A stretch of 64,000 nt of DNA from Nocardia kruczakiae NBRC 101016 (GTDB taxonomy: Bacteria; Actinomycetota; Actinomycetes; Mycobacteriales; Mycobacteriaceae), in the NCBI RefSeq assembly GCF_001612965.1, contig NZ_BDBL01000048.1, positions 1-64,000 on the forward strand, given 5' to 3'. The notes under the pieces are model-generated. The model ran no database searches, had not been told where the DNA came from, and saw only the letters and a program-made list of their open reading frames with translations. Below, piece by piece: positions 24,177 to 32,365 of this stretch (position 1 is its first letter; each line of letters opens with the position of its first letter). A program made the translations under genes and the position numbers.

Positions 24177-24515
24177 ATGATCCAGAAAAGGAATTCACAC
24201 AGGAAATTCGCTCGGTTGGCCGCTGCCGCCGGAATAGCCGCGGTTGCCGCGGTTCCGGTCGTCGCAGCCGCGACGCAGGCGTCCGCCACGGACACGACCA
24301 CACCGACATCGGCAACCCAATCCGTCGACAGCCCCGGCTGGGGTGGTGGCGGCTGGGGTTGGGGTGGTGGCGGCTGGGGCAACGGCGGCTGGGGTGGTGG
24401 CGGCTGGGGCCACGGCGGCTGGGGCTGGGGTAACGGCGGCTGGGGTAACGGCGGCTGGTGGAACCCATTCGGCGGCTGGTGGAACCCATTCGCCGGCGGC
24501 TGGGGAAGCTTCTAG
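24177..24515 (+). CDS. Small secreted glycine/tryptophan-rich protein
   Basis: A 112-residue protein from ATG 24177 (TTGGAG 9 bases before). Signal peptide: basic MIQKRNSHRKFARL, hydrophobic Ala/Val core, likely cut after QASA (about residue 37). The mature part has a short Thr/Ser-rich stretch, then about 60 residues of GGWG-type repeats with N, H or W between them, ending WWNPFGGWWNPFAGGWGSF. No cysteines and almost no charged residues in the repeat part. I do not recognise a family. It is followed by a 10-bp terminator stem, so it is a single-gene unit. It could be a cell-surface or self-associating protein; this is a guess from composition. Confidence 0.75.
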   Translation: MIQKRNSHRKFARLAAAAGIAAVAAVPVVAAATQASATDTTTPTSATQSVDSPGWGGGGWGWGGGGWGNGGWGGGGWGHGGWGWGNGGWGNGGWWNPFGGWWNPFAGGWGSF

Positions 24516-24524
24516 TGCCGACGA

Positions 24525-24558
24525 CCGAGCCCGGACACGCACACCGTGCCGGGCTCGG
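24525..24558 (+). terminator. Terminator-like hairpin after the Gly/Trp-rich gene
   Basis: CCGAGCCCGG pairs with CCGGGCTCGG over a 14-base loop, starting 10 bases after the stop codon. Confidence 0.7.
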
Positions 24559-24620
24559 CCGCATCGAATACCGTTCTCGCGCCGCCGAAATCGACCCACC
24601 GGGCGGAAACTGGTGACCGA

Positions 24621-25823
24621 ATGAGAATCGTGTGTATCGGTGGCGGGCCCGCCGGACTGTACTTCGCCATTTCGATGAAGCGCCGCGACCCGGCCCATGC
24701 CATCACGGTGATCGATCGAGATCCTCCCGGCTCCACCTACGGTTGGGGCGTCGTGTACTGGGACGACCTGCTCGACATCCTGTATCGGAACGACCCCGAC
24801 AGCGCACAGGCGGTGCGCGCCGGCTCGGTCCTCTGGCGTGAGCAGGCGGTTCATGTGGGCGACCGGACCGCGTACTTCCCGGGCTACGGCTTCAGCATGG
24901 GCCGCGCGGCATTGCTCGAGGTGCTGTCGCGCCGGGCGAGCGATCTCGGCGTCGACGTCCGGTACGGCCGAGAGGTCCACGATCTGTCCGGCTTCGACGA
25001 CGCCGATCTCATCGTCGCCTCCGACGGTGCGAACAGCCGGGTGCGGCAGCTGGACGATCATCGGTTCGGAACATCGGTGACACTCGGCGAGAATCGTTAT
25101 ATCTGGCTCGGCACCGACAAGGTCTTCACCCGATTCACCTTCGCCTTCGAACACACCCCGGCCGGTTGGATCTGGTTCCACGCCTATCCGTCGATCACCG
25201 GAAGAATCAGCACCTGCATCGTCGAATGCCAACCACAGACCTGGCGCGGACTGGGATTCGATTCCCCGGACACCGCGGCGAATGTGCGTGTGCTGGAAAG
25301 CATTTTCCCGCGCGTGCTCGACGGTCATTCGTTGATTGGCAAGTCGCGAGGCGAAAATGCAAGGTGGAGTTGTTTTCCCGAGGTGACCAACAAATCGTGG
25401 TACCACGACAATGTGGTGCTGCTCGGCGACGCGGCGCATACGACGCACTTCACGATCGGTTCGGGCACCCGGTTGGCGATCATCGACGCCATCGTGCTCG
25501 CGCAGAGCTTGTACGAACACGGCGAGATCGCCGACGCGCTGGAGGATTACGACGCGCAACGGCGCGCCGCGATGCGCCCGACTCAGGCCGCGGCCCGTGC
25601 CAGCATGACCTGGTTCGAACGCGCCGACCGGTATCTCGACCGCGATGCCGTGCAGTTCGCCTACGCGATGGCGGTCCGGCACGGGCTGCAGATGCCGTGG
25701 CGCTACCAGATGCACCTGCTCATGCAGATACCCGCCGTGCGCACGTTGCGGCGTGCCGTCGATTCCGGACAGCGGTGGTGGCGGGCCGCGCGGCGAGGGG
25801 AACTCGCGATGGGCCCGCATTGA
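24621..25823 (+). CDS. FAD-dependent hydroxylase of the salicylyl-CoA 5-hydroxylase/VioD type
   Basis: A 400-residue class A flavoprotein monooxygenase. MRIVCIGGGPAGLYFAISM (FAD Rossmann), STYGWGVVYWDDLLDIL, DLIVASDGANSRVR (the DG motif) and NVVLLGDAAHTTHFTIGSGT (GD motif). These segments match the N-terminal part of salicylyl-CoA 5-hydroxylase and VioD-type enzymes. An aromatic substrate is likely; CoA linkage is possible. The ATG at 24621 begins exactly at the Rossmann motif. The convergent GGDEF gene begins its 3' end 22 bases downstream. No clear link with the lasso cluster 2 kb away. Confidence 0.85.
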   Translation: MRIVCIGGGPAGLYFAISMKRRDPAHAITVIDRDPPGSTYGWGVVYWDDLLDILYRNDPDSAQAVRAGSVLWREQAVHVGDRTAYFPGYGFSMGRAALLEVLSRRASDLGVDVRYGREVHDLSGFDDADLIVASDGANSRVRQLDDHRFGTSVTLGENRYIWLGTDKVFTRFTFAFEHTPAGWIWFHAYPSITGRISTCIVECQPQTWRGLGFDSPDTAANVRVLESIFPRVLDGHSLIGKSRGENARWSCFPEVTNKSWYHDNVVLLGDAAHTTHFTIGSGTRLAIIDAIVLAQSLYEHGEIADALEDYDAQRRAAMRPTQAAARASMTWFERADRYLDRDAVQFAYAMAVRHGLQMPWRYQMHLLMQIPAVRTLRRAVDSGQRWWRAARRGELAMGPH

Positions 25824-25844
25824 TCCGGACGGGCCCGCCCTGAG

Positions 25845-27107
25845 CTATTCGGCGGCGCGACCGTTCTCGTCACGATGCAGCACCCAGGTGCCGCGGCCGG
25901 CCGCCTTGGCCCGGTAGAGGCCCACGTCGGCATCGTTCAACAGTTTCTCGGCGTTCGCTCCCGCGACCGGGGCGACGACGGCGCCGATACTGGCCGACAT
26001 CGCCAGCAGATCGGTGGGACCGACGGGAACCGGTTCTCGCAGGGTCGCGAGCATCGTCTCTGCGGCGGCATGGGCGGTCTCCTCGTCGCAGGGCGGTGCG
26101 AGCAGCGCGACGAACTCGTCGCCGCCGATGCGGGTGACCGTGACCGACGGTGAGGCCATCTTCGCCTCCAGCCGCCGCCCGACCTCGACCAGCACGCTGT
26201 CGCCCGCGCGGTGGCCGTAGCGGTCGTTGATCAGCTTGAACTCGTCGAGATCCAGAAAGCACAAACCGATGTGGTCGGCGGGGCCGGCCGTCGCGACGAT
26301 GGCCTCCAACTGCTCGAGCAGGCAGTGCCGGTTGGGCAGACCGGTCAACGGGTCGTGACGCGCCTGCCACCACAGCTTTTGCTCCATCGCGCGGCGCTCG
26401 GTGATGTCCTCCCCGACCGCGAGCAGGCGCAGATCACGCCCGCCCGCGCCGCGCACCAGCGTCATCGTCCACGAACCCCAGCAGACGGTGCCGTCGGGGC
26501 GGCAGAAGCGGCCTTCGAAGTGCACGGTGCCGTGCCGGCGCTGATACAGATCGACGACCACCTGCTGGAGCTTGTCGCGATCCTCGGGGTGCATCAGATC
26601 CAGCCCCGCGATACCCGGCACTTCCTCCGGTTTCATCCCGACCATCCGCGCCGTGGTCGGGTTGGCTTCCAGCGTGATGCCGTTGCTGTCGTACAGCGCG
26701 ATCGCCACCGCCGCGTTGTCGAACACCACCCGGAACCGCTGGTCGGCTATTTCCTGGCTGTCCTTGTGGACCTTCAACAACTCGGCGCTGTAGCCGCGCC
26801 CGAGTTCGCCCAGGAGGGCACCGAACCGCTGCGTGCGATCCGGCCGCTGCGACCGCTCCAGCAAACAGGCCAGCACCGTCGCGGACGGAGTCATCAGGGC
26901 GGGGTCGGTCAGCTTCCACCGCACCATCTCGACCCCGACTCGGTACGCGGGCGACGGATCGAACGGTTCGGCCGACATGGCGGCCTCCAGGTCGACGATC
27001 CATTCCGTCAACCGGTGGGCGCGCGGCAGAGCCGTCGGCACGCCACCGCAATCGACCAGGGCCGCCGACCAGTCCCGCGCCATATCGGCGGCCTCGCGCC
27101 TGTCCAT
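25845..27107 (-). CDS. PAS-GGDEF diguanylate cyclase
   Basis: About 420 residues from ATG 27107 (GGAGGAAGG upstream). An N-terminal helical segment of about 120 residues, then a PAS domain (QRFRVVFDNAAVAIALYDSNGITLEANPTT split by short gaps, with a PAC end DITERRAMEQ), then a GGDEF domain (HDPLTGLPNRH, FLDLDEFKLINDRYGHRAGD, RIGGDEFVALL). The intact GGDEF motif and DLDEFK metal residues predict an active c-di-GMP synthase. No EAL domain. The protein is likely cytoplasmic, since no membrane segment is seen. Divergent from the lasso cluster with a 740-base gap. Confidence 0.9.
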   Translation of the reverse strand: MDRREAADMARDWSAALVDCGGVPTALPRAHRLTEWIVDLEAAMSAEPFDPSPAYRVGVEMVRWKLTDPALMTPSATVLACLLERSQRPDRTQRFGALLGELGRGYSAELLKVHKDSQEIADQRFRVVFDNAAVAIALYDSNGITLEANPTTARMVGMKPEEVPGIAGLDLMHPEDRDKLQQVVVDLYQRRHGTVHFEGRFCRPDGTVCWGSWTMTLVRGAGGRDLRLLAVGEDITERRAMEQKLWWQARHDPLTGLPNRHCLLEQLEAIVATAGPADHIGLCFLDLDEFKLINDRYGHRAGDSVLVEVGRRLEAKMASPSVTVTRIGGDEFVALLAPPCDEETAHAAAETMLATLREPVPVGPTDLLAMSASIGAVVAPVAGANAEKLLNDADVGLYRAKAAGRGTWVLHRDENGRAAE

Positions 27108-27543
27108 CCGCGAGGACCTTCCTCCATCGCCGGACCCGCGGGGCCCGGCACCGACGACCCTCCCCATTCGCTAACAACGAGCATACGAAAGAACCGCCCT
27201 GCCGTGTGGGCGACGGCACGAACCGGCACACGACCGCGGGGAACTGTGCGCCCGCACCGATCGGGCAAACCTCACCCGCACGGCGTCGGGATCGGAGAAC
27301 CGGCCGCGTCGACGGCACCTGCTTCCGGGACGCCGGACCGCCCGAACGCAGCCCGTCACCGATTCGCGGCTGCGAGCGAGGCGCTCTTCGACGGTAGAGC
27401 CGACCGGCTCACCACGTCCGTGCGGTCGGTGGCCGAAGTCGCCCGATGGGGCGCACCAGCGAACGCGCCCCCCGCCGAGGGGCGTCGGGCGCCGTGAAAA
27501 ATCAAGCTCAACAAGCGATTTCGTGGCCAGCGCTCGAAGTTCC

Positions 27544-27572
27544 TTGACGAGCCATTGCTTACAGCGCAGAAT
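27544..27572 (+). promoter_or_regulatory. Likely promoter of the lasso peptide operon
   Basis: TTGACG, 17-base spacer, CAGAAT. This is the best housekeeping-type match in the gap and would give a 5' leader of about 270 bases before the precursor. Confidence 0.45.
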
Positions 27573-27777
27573 AGCGGGCGGGGACGGGGAGCAGGTCGCC
27601 GGGCGATATCAGGGGAGGATTCGCAACAGGCCCGAAAGTCTTTGCGGTAGGGCGACTTACATTCGGTACGACAACCACGTGTCTGTCCCGACTGTACGGG
27701 GGGTTGATCAGCGGTGTCGGCATTTTCGACACGATCCGCTTTCCTCGAACGGCTTCATCGATTCTCGGTTGCGCACG

Positions 27778-27802
27778 TCCGCGTCGAACAGATCGACGCG
27801 GA
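27778..27802 (+). promoter_or_regulatory. Leader stem-loop before the lasso precursor
   Basis: TCCGCGTCGA and TCGACGCGGA form a perfect 10-bp stem with a 5-base loop, about 30 bases upstream of the GAAGGAAGGA ribosome site. It may affect translation or stability of the precursor mRNA. Confidence 0.5.
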
Positions 27803-27848
27803 ATGAGACCGCCTCCAAGGGGAGTGCGAGGAAGGAAGGAAAGTGAAG

Positions 27849-27989
27849 ATGGAGAACACGGCAGAAAGCTCGGACAAGAAGGTCTACGAGAAGCCGGTGG
27901 TCGCCAAATGTGGCGATTTCCGGAAGCTCACCGGGGGCGTCTTCACCACGGAATCCGACCTGCTGGTCGGACGCCGCGGAATGATCTGA
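27849..27989 (+). CDS. Lasso peptide precursor (A), lassomycin-like core
   Basis: A 46-residue precursor, too short for usual gene calling. Leader (residues 1-29): MENTAESSDKKVYEKPVVAK then CGDFRKLTG. It has the YxxP motif bound by the RRE protein (Y13-P16) and Thr28 at the penultimate leader position. Predicted core, residues 30-46: GVFTTESDLLVGRRGMI. Gly1 and Asp8 would close an 8-residue ring, leaving a 9-residue tail. The tail matches lassomycin (core GLRRLFADQLVGRRNI), which also has Asp8 and LVGRR. The ATG at 27849 follows GAAGGAAGGA; a GTG two codons earlier (27843) is also possible. The cyclase gene starts 38 bases downstream. If the leader ended at Thr28, a 9-residue ring would result, which is less usual. 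Confidence 0.93.
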   Translation: MENTAESSDKKVYEKPVVAKCGDFRKLTGGVFTTESDLLVGRRGMI

Positions 27990-28027
27990 GCCATCATCGC
28001 CGAGCTCGAATCGTAGGGGGTTAGAAG

Positions 28028-29863
28028 ATGACTGGCGATGCCCGGACAGGTTTCGTCGTTCTGCCCGATCACGCGGCGGGAGCGGGCATCGCCAGGCGTC
28101 TTCTCCCATGGGCGCGAATAGTGGCCGAGCACCGTTCGGGACGGCCGATGGTCGTAGGACATTGTCCCGACCGGCCGATCATCCGCACGATCGGACGGGC
28201 GGCGCGGGTCGTGATACTCGGCCACGCTCTGATCGATGAGGACGCGGTTCTCGCCTACGCGATGTCGATAGATTCACCGGCCCGATGGCGGGTGGTCCTC
28301 GACGCGGTCGACGGATCTTTTCACTCGATCGTCGAGGTGAACGGTGACATCCACGTGAACGGCGCCGCCTACGGATCCCGCGGCCTGTACCGCTCTCGCG
28401 TGGACGGCATCGATATCACCGCCGACACCGTGCACGCCCTCCGCCATCTCGTCGGCGGGAAACTCGATGCCGGCGTTCTCGCCGCACATCTGCTCGAACC
28501 CGTTCCACATCACCTCGCACAACGTCCGCTGCTCGAGGGAATCGAACCGCTTGCCCCCGGCACCGGATTGGTGCTCACACCGAACGGTGCATCCCGCCCG
28601 GTCCGGCACGCGCGAAGAACAGTCGTCCAGGACCTCGAAGCGGGCGCGCACGACGTGCGGAGCCGGCTCTCGGCAGCAGTAAACGCGCGGACCGCGGCGG
28701 GCGGCACGGTCACCTCGGAACTGTCGGGCGGCTACGACTCGACGGCGATCAGCTTTCTCGCCGCGCGCGGACCGGCGGAGATCACGCTGCTGACGGCCCG
28801 CGGACGCGATTCCGCCAACGAGGACCTCGAGTGGGCCCTGCTCGCCGCCCGGCACCTGCCGCATGTGCGGCACACGATCCTTCCGGACACCGAACTGCCC
28901 TTCACCTACGCCGGATTGGGAGACGGCCCGACCTGGCTGAACGAGCCGTCACCGCTCATCGTCGGCAGGAGCCGAGTCGGTGCGCTCGCGGCATTGGCTG
29001 CGACCTTCGGATCGACCGTGCACCTGACCGGCCACGGAGGCGACCATCTGTTCACCGGCCTGCCGGCGCTCTACCGCGATCTGCTGTGGCATCGTCCGCT
29101 GACCGCTTGGCGAGGGCTGCGCAGCTTCGGCGCACTCGGCGGATGGCGCTCACGAGATCTCCTGTACGGCGCGGTCGAGTCCGCCGATTTCCGTTCGTGG
29201 TGGACGAGGAATTCCACACCGATCACAGGTGTGCCGGAACGGCGCAAACCCATGCTGGGCTGGGCACTCGTTCCATCAATTCCCGCCTGGGCGACAGAGT
29301 CGGCAAAAAGCGCTGTGCACGAGGGTATCTCGTGGATGGCAACCACCACCGAACCGCTGGCCCCGGCACGCGGCCGCCATGTCGAACTGGAGTCGGTCGT
29401 CGAGGGCGCCCGCACGGTGGCCGTGTTGAATCGGATCTCACTGGCATCCGGTGGTCCGCCGCTGTCCGCACCCTATTTCGACGACGGCGTGATCTCGGCT
29501 GCCTTGTCGGTGGCGGTGCCACACCGAGTCAGCGCTTGGACATACAAACCTCTGCTCCGCGCGGCGGTCAGCGGAATCGTGCCCGACGAGGTGTTGCGCA
29601 GACAGACCAAGGACAGCGGATCACGAGATGTCGAATTGGGCTTGCGGCAACACCGCGACGAGCTCGTGGCGCTGTGGGAAGGATCGAAACTCGGCGATCT
29701 CGGCCTGATCGACTCCGAGCGACTGAAGCGCTTGTGCGCCAATCCCAGTTCGTTCGAATTGGAAGACGGAACGATGTTCAGCACCATCGCCTGCGAGCTC
29801 TGGCTGCGTGATCTGGAACGTGACTTTCTCGAGCCGCACCACACCGGCGCGAGGAACGGGTAA
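28028..29863 (+). CDS. Lasso cyclase (asparagine synthetase-like, C protein)
   Basis: A 611-residue asparagine-synthetase-fold protein. The N-terminal Ntn-like half has no Cys at position 2, so it lacks glutaminase activity, as in lasso cyclases. The ATP-pyrophosphatase half has ELSGGYDSTAI (PP-loop, Ser233) and TGHGGDHLFTG. It adenylates the side-chain carboxylate of core Asp8 and couples it to the alpha-amine of Gly1 to form the macrolactam. Second gene of the operon, 38 bases after the precursor and 15 bases before the RRE gene. Confidence 0.95.
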   Translation: MTGDARTGFVVLPDHAAGAGIARRLLPWARIVAEHRSGRPMVVGHCPDRPIIRTIGRAARVVILGHALIDEDAVLAYAMSIDSPARWRVVLDAVDGSFHSIVEVNGDIHVNGAAYGSRGLYRSRVDGIDITADTVHALRHLVGGKLDAGVLAAHLLEPVPHHLAQRPLLEGIEPLAPGTGLVLTPNGASRPVRHARRTVVQDLEAGAHDVRSRLSAAVNARTAAGGTVTSELSGGYDSTAISFLAARGPAEITLLTARGRDSANEDLEWALLAARHLPHVRHTILPDTELPFTYAGLGDGPTWLNEPSPLIVGRSRVGALAALAATFGSTVHLTGHGGDHLFTGLPALYRDLLWHRPLTAWRGLRSFGALGGWRSRDLLYGAVESADFRSWWTRNSTPITGVPERRKPMLGWALVPSIPAWATESAKSAVHEGISWMATTTEPLAPARGRHVELESVVEGARTVAVLNRISLASGGPPLSAPYFDDGVISAALSVAVPHRVSAWTYKPLLRAAVSGIVPDEVLRRQTKDSGSRDVELGLRQHRDELVALWEGSKLGDLGLIDSERLKRLCANPSSFELEDGTMFSTIACELWLRDLERDFLEPHHTGARNG

Positions 29864-29878
29864 CGAGTGGGAGGGACC

Positions 29879-30136
29879 ATGGATATGACAACACCGAGGC
29901 TCGGTTTGTCTTTCGTGCGAACGGAATACGGGGGCGTCGTTCTCGATCTGCAGCAAGGCGAATATTGGCGGCTCAATCCGGTCGGCGCGGAGGTGTTCGC
30001 CGCACTCGTCGCCGGCGAGGGCGCCGATCCCGTGGCGGCAGTGCTGGATCGGTTCGACGTCGATGCCGTGACCGCACGGCGAGACGTCGGCGAACTGGTG
30101 ACCCACCTCCGGGATGTCGGGCTGGTGACGGCGTGA
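29879..30136 (+). CDS. Lasso RRE protein (PqqD-like, B1)
   Basis: An 85-residue PqqD-fold protein starting at ATG 29879 (GGGAGGGACC before it): LSFVRTEYGGVVLDLQQGEY, WRLNPVGAEVFAALV and VGELVTHLRDVGLV. It binds the precursor leader through the YxxP region and presents it to the B2 peptidase. A GTG 12 bases upstream is an alternative start. Its stop overlaps the B2 start (GTGA), indicating translational coupling, which suits proteins acting together as a split B enzyme. Confidence 0.93.
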   Translation: MDMTTPRLGLSFVRTEYGGVVLDLQQGEYWRLNPVGAEVFAALVAGEGADPVAAVLDRFDVDAVTARRDVGELVTHLRDVGLVTA

Positions 30137-30579
30137 GCCAACAGATGTCGCTCGGGACCGTAGCGGAGGCGGACGGACGCCGAGGCGAACGCGTGGCGGC
30201 GGCGTGGGCCGTTCGGGCCGCACGAATCATCGTCAGGTTGCCGCCGCGACGGATCGAATGGATTCTGAGGCAATTGCATCGAGGAAGTAGTCCCGCCCCG
30301 TTCGACGATGCCGAACGGTGGCGACACCGGGTCGTCGAGGTAAGTCCCGATGCCGCCGGACGATACGGCTGCCTGATCAGGTCCGTCGCGACGACGCTGT
30401 TGAGCCGGCGCTACGGTGCGTGGACAACCTGGTGTGTCGGCGTGCGCACAGAATTACCGTTCGCTGCACACGCATGGGTCGAAGCAGACGGGAAGCTGGT
30501 CGGGGAGGCGGGAGATATGACGACATTCAGTCGACTGATCGTGGTCGGCCGGCAGGACGTGGATGCCGATGTCAACTGA
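30133..30579 (+). CDS. Lasso leader peptidase (transglutaminase-like, B2)
   Basis: A 148-residue protein from GTG 30133, overlapping the RRE gene by four bases. The C-terminal domain has the B2 catalytic set: Cys in YGCLIRSVATTLLSRRYG, His in FAAHAWVEADGKLVGE, and the Asp in GDMTTFSRL region. It removes the leader after residue 29 so that the cyclase can act on the new N-terminal glycine. Length is normal for stand-alone B2. The exporter gene begins inside its last codons. Confidence 0.93.
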   Translation: MSQQMSLGTVAEADGRRGERVAAAWAVRAARIIVRLPPRRIEWILRQLHRGSSPAPFDDAERWRHRVVEVSPDAAGRYGCLIRSVATTLLSRRYGAWTTWCVGVRTELPFAAHAWVEADGKLVGEAGDMTTFSRLIVVGRQDVDADVN

Positions 30580-32347
30580 CGACGGGGCGGTTCACCACGG
30601 CGATTCCTGGCCGCGGCGGGTCGGCGCGCTCCTGAGACTGCTCGTACCCCAACGTCATTCGCTGCTGGCGGCGACGGCGTTGCTTCTCGTCGGCACCGGG
30701 TTGTCGCTGGCGCAGCCGCTGCTGGCGGGGCAGGTCGTGCGGGATGCGTCGTCGGGCACGACAATCGCATGGTCGCTCGCGGCGTTGGTGGGGGCTTATC
30801 TCCTGTACGCCGTCGCGGACACCGGCGGCACCTACATCCTCGAGCGAACCAGCGAATCCGTGCTCCTGTCCGTGCGCCGTCGCCTGGCCGGGCATCTGTT
30901 GCGGTTGCGGATTCCCACGCTGGAGTCACAGCGGGTCGGTGATCTCATCTCCCGGATCACGCTCGATTCGACCGTGATCCGCAACGCCGTCGGAAGCAGT
31001 GTGGTCCAGATAGTCACGGGCGCAATCACACTCGTCGGCACCGTGGTGGTGATGATCTATCTCGACTGGCTGCTGTTCTCGATCGTCTTCGTCACCGTGG
31101 GTGTTGCCGCGGGGGCGATGTTGCTGGTCATGACGAGAATCGAGGTGGCTTCGGTTCGTTTGCAGGAGAGCGTCGGCGCGCTGTCCGCCGATATCGAGCG
31201 CGCGCTGAACGGTGTGCGCACGGTCAAGGTCAACAATGCCGAGGATCGCGAACACGAGCGGTTGACCGAGCTGGCCGGTGCGGCGTTCGCCGCCGGCGTG
31301 CGCGCGGCCCGGTTGAAGGCGCTCGGAAATCCGGCGATGCACCTGGCGGTGACCGGGTCGTTCGTGGTGTCACTGCTGGTCGGCGGCGTACGGGTGGCGA
31401 ATCATCAGATGGAGCTGAGCAGTCTCGTCACGATGATGCTGCTCGCGATGAATCTGCTGATTCCGGTCGGCGATCTGTTCAACGGCTCCGTCGGTTTGCA
31501 GAAGGCCTTGGGCGCGCTCAGCCGGATCGAATCGACACTGAGTCTGCCGGCCGAGGATGTCGACCAGATCCCGCAGGGCGGCGTCGAACCGGCTGGTTCG
31601 GTGATCGAGACCCACTCGGAGAACGGACATCCCGCACTCGAATTCCGGGACGTGCGTTTCTCCTACGACGAGCGGCCGATCCTGCGCGGCGTGAGTTTCG
31701 CGGTACCTCCGCGGGGACATGTGGCCCTGGTCGGCCACTCGGGTGCCGGAAAATCCACCGTATTCTCCCTGGTGAGCCGGTTCTACAATCCGGACACCGG
31801 CGATATTCTGCTCGGCGGCCGCTCCTACGCCGGCCGGCCACGCCGAGCGTGGCGCTCGGAGATCAGCTTGCTGGAGCAGAACGCGCCGCTGCTGTTCGGC
31901 AGCCTTCGCGACAATCTGACCTACCGGCAGCCGGGCCTCGGCGATGACGAGCTACGACGCGCGATCGAGCTCGCCGGCCTGGCCGATCTCGTCGCCCGGC
32001 TCCCCCGCGGCCTCGACACCCCGGTGGGCGAGCACGGTGTTCTGCTCTCCGGCGGCGAGCGCCAACGCGTGGCGCTGGCCCGAGCGCTGATCCGCCGCCC
32101 GGTACTGATGATGCTCGACGAACCCACCGCCATGCTCGACGCCGAAACCGAGAAGGCGCTCAACGGCACCATCCGGAACGTGCGAAAAGAATGCGCCCTC
32201 TTGGTGATCGCCCATCGCCTGTCCACCATCCGCGAGGCCGATACCGTCCTGTTCCTGAAGGACGGGCGGATCGTCGACAGCGGTCCGCACGACGAACTGG
32301 TCGCCCGCAATGCCGACTATCGACAGTTGGTGGGCGCGAAGGTGTGA
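30563..32347 (+). CDS. Lasso peptide ABC exporter (D)
   Basis: A 594-residue fused half-transporter. N-terminal six-helix ABC membrane domain (about residues 20-310), then an ATPase domain with Walker A GHSGAGKST, Q-loop LLEQNAPLLFG, signature LSGGERQRVALARAL, Walker B VLMMLDEPTAML and H-loop IAHRL. It works as a homodimer and should export the mature peptide, which is also the usual form of self-protection in lasso clusters. The start (ATG 30563, or ATG 30569) overlaps the B2 gene. Last gene of the operon; a lipoprotein gene converges 18 bases further on. Confidence 0.93.
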   Translation: MPMSTDDGAVHHGDSWPRRVGALLRLLVPQRHSLLAATALLLVGTGLSLAQPLLAGQVVRDASSGTTIAWSLAALVGAYLLYAVADTGGTYILERTSESVLLSVRRRLAGHLLRLRIPTLESQRVGDLISRITLDSTVIRNAVGSSVVQIVTGAITLVGTVVVMIYLDWLLFSIVFVTVGVAAGAMLLVMTRIEVASVRLQESVGALSADIERALNGVRTVKVNNAEDREHERLTELAGAAFAAGVRAARLKALGNPAMHLAVTGSFVVSLLVGGVRVANHQMELSSLVTMMLLAMNLLIPVGDLFNGSVGLQKALGALSRIESTLSLPAEDVDQIPQGGVEPAGSVIETHSENGHPALEFRDVRFSYDERPILRGVSFAVPPRGHVALVGHSGAGKSTVFSLVSRFYNPDTGDILLGGRSYAGRPRRAWRSEISLLEQNAPLLFGSLRDNLTYRQPGLGDDELRRAIELAGLADLVARLPRGLDTPVGEHGVLLSGGERQRVALARALIRRPVLMMLDEPTAMLDAETEKALNGTIRNVRKECALLVIAHRLSTIREADTVLFLKDGRIVDSGPHDELVARNADYRQLVGAKV

Positions 32348-32365
32348 ATCGGCGGTGGCGGCCGG

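Larger units (their letters stand above)
27108..27848. other. Gene-free region upstream of the lasso peptide operon
   Basis: No supported gene in 740 bases. It holds the GGDEF gene's own upstream region, a good promoter match at 27544-27572 and a 10-bp stem-loop at 27778-27802 just before the precursor's ribosome site. Open frames here have poor composition for coding. Confidence 0.6.

Noticed and set aside
24621-25823. FAD hydroxylase as a lasso-peptide tailoring enzyme
   Set aside because: It is separated from the cluster by a gene on the other strand and 2 kb, and it resembles small aromatic-acid hydroxylases.
27523-27846. Small gene of 107 codons upstream of the lasso precursor
   Set aside because: Arg/Ser-rich shadow-like composition, no ribosome site, and it overlaps the leader stem-loop region.
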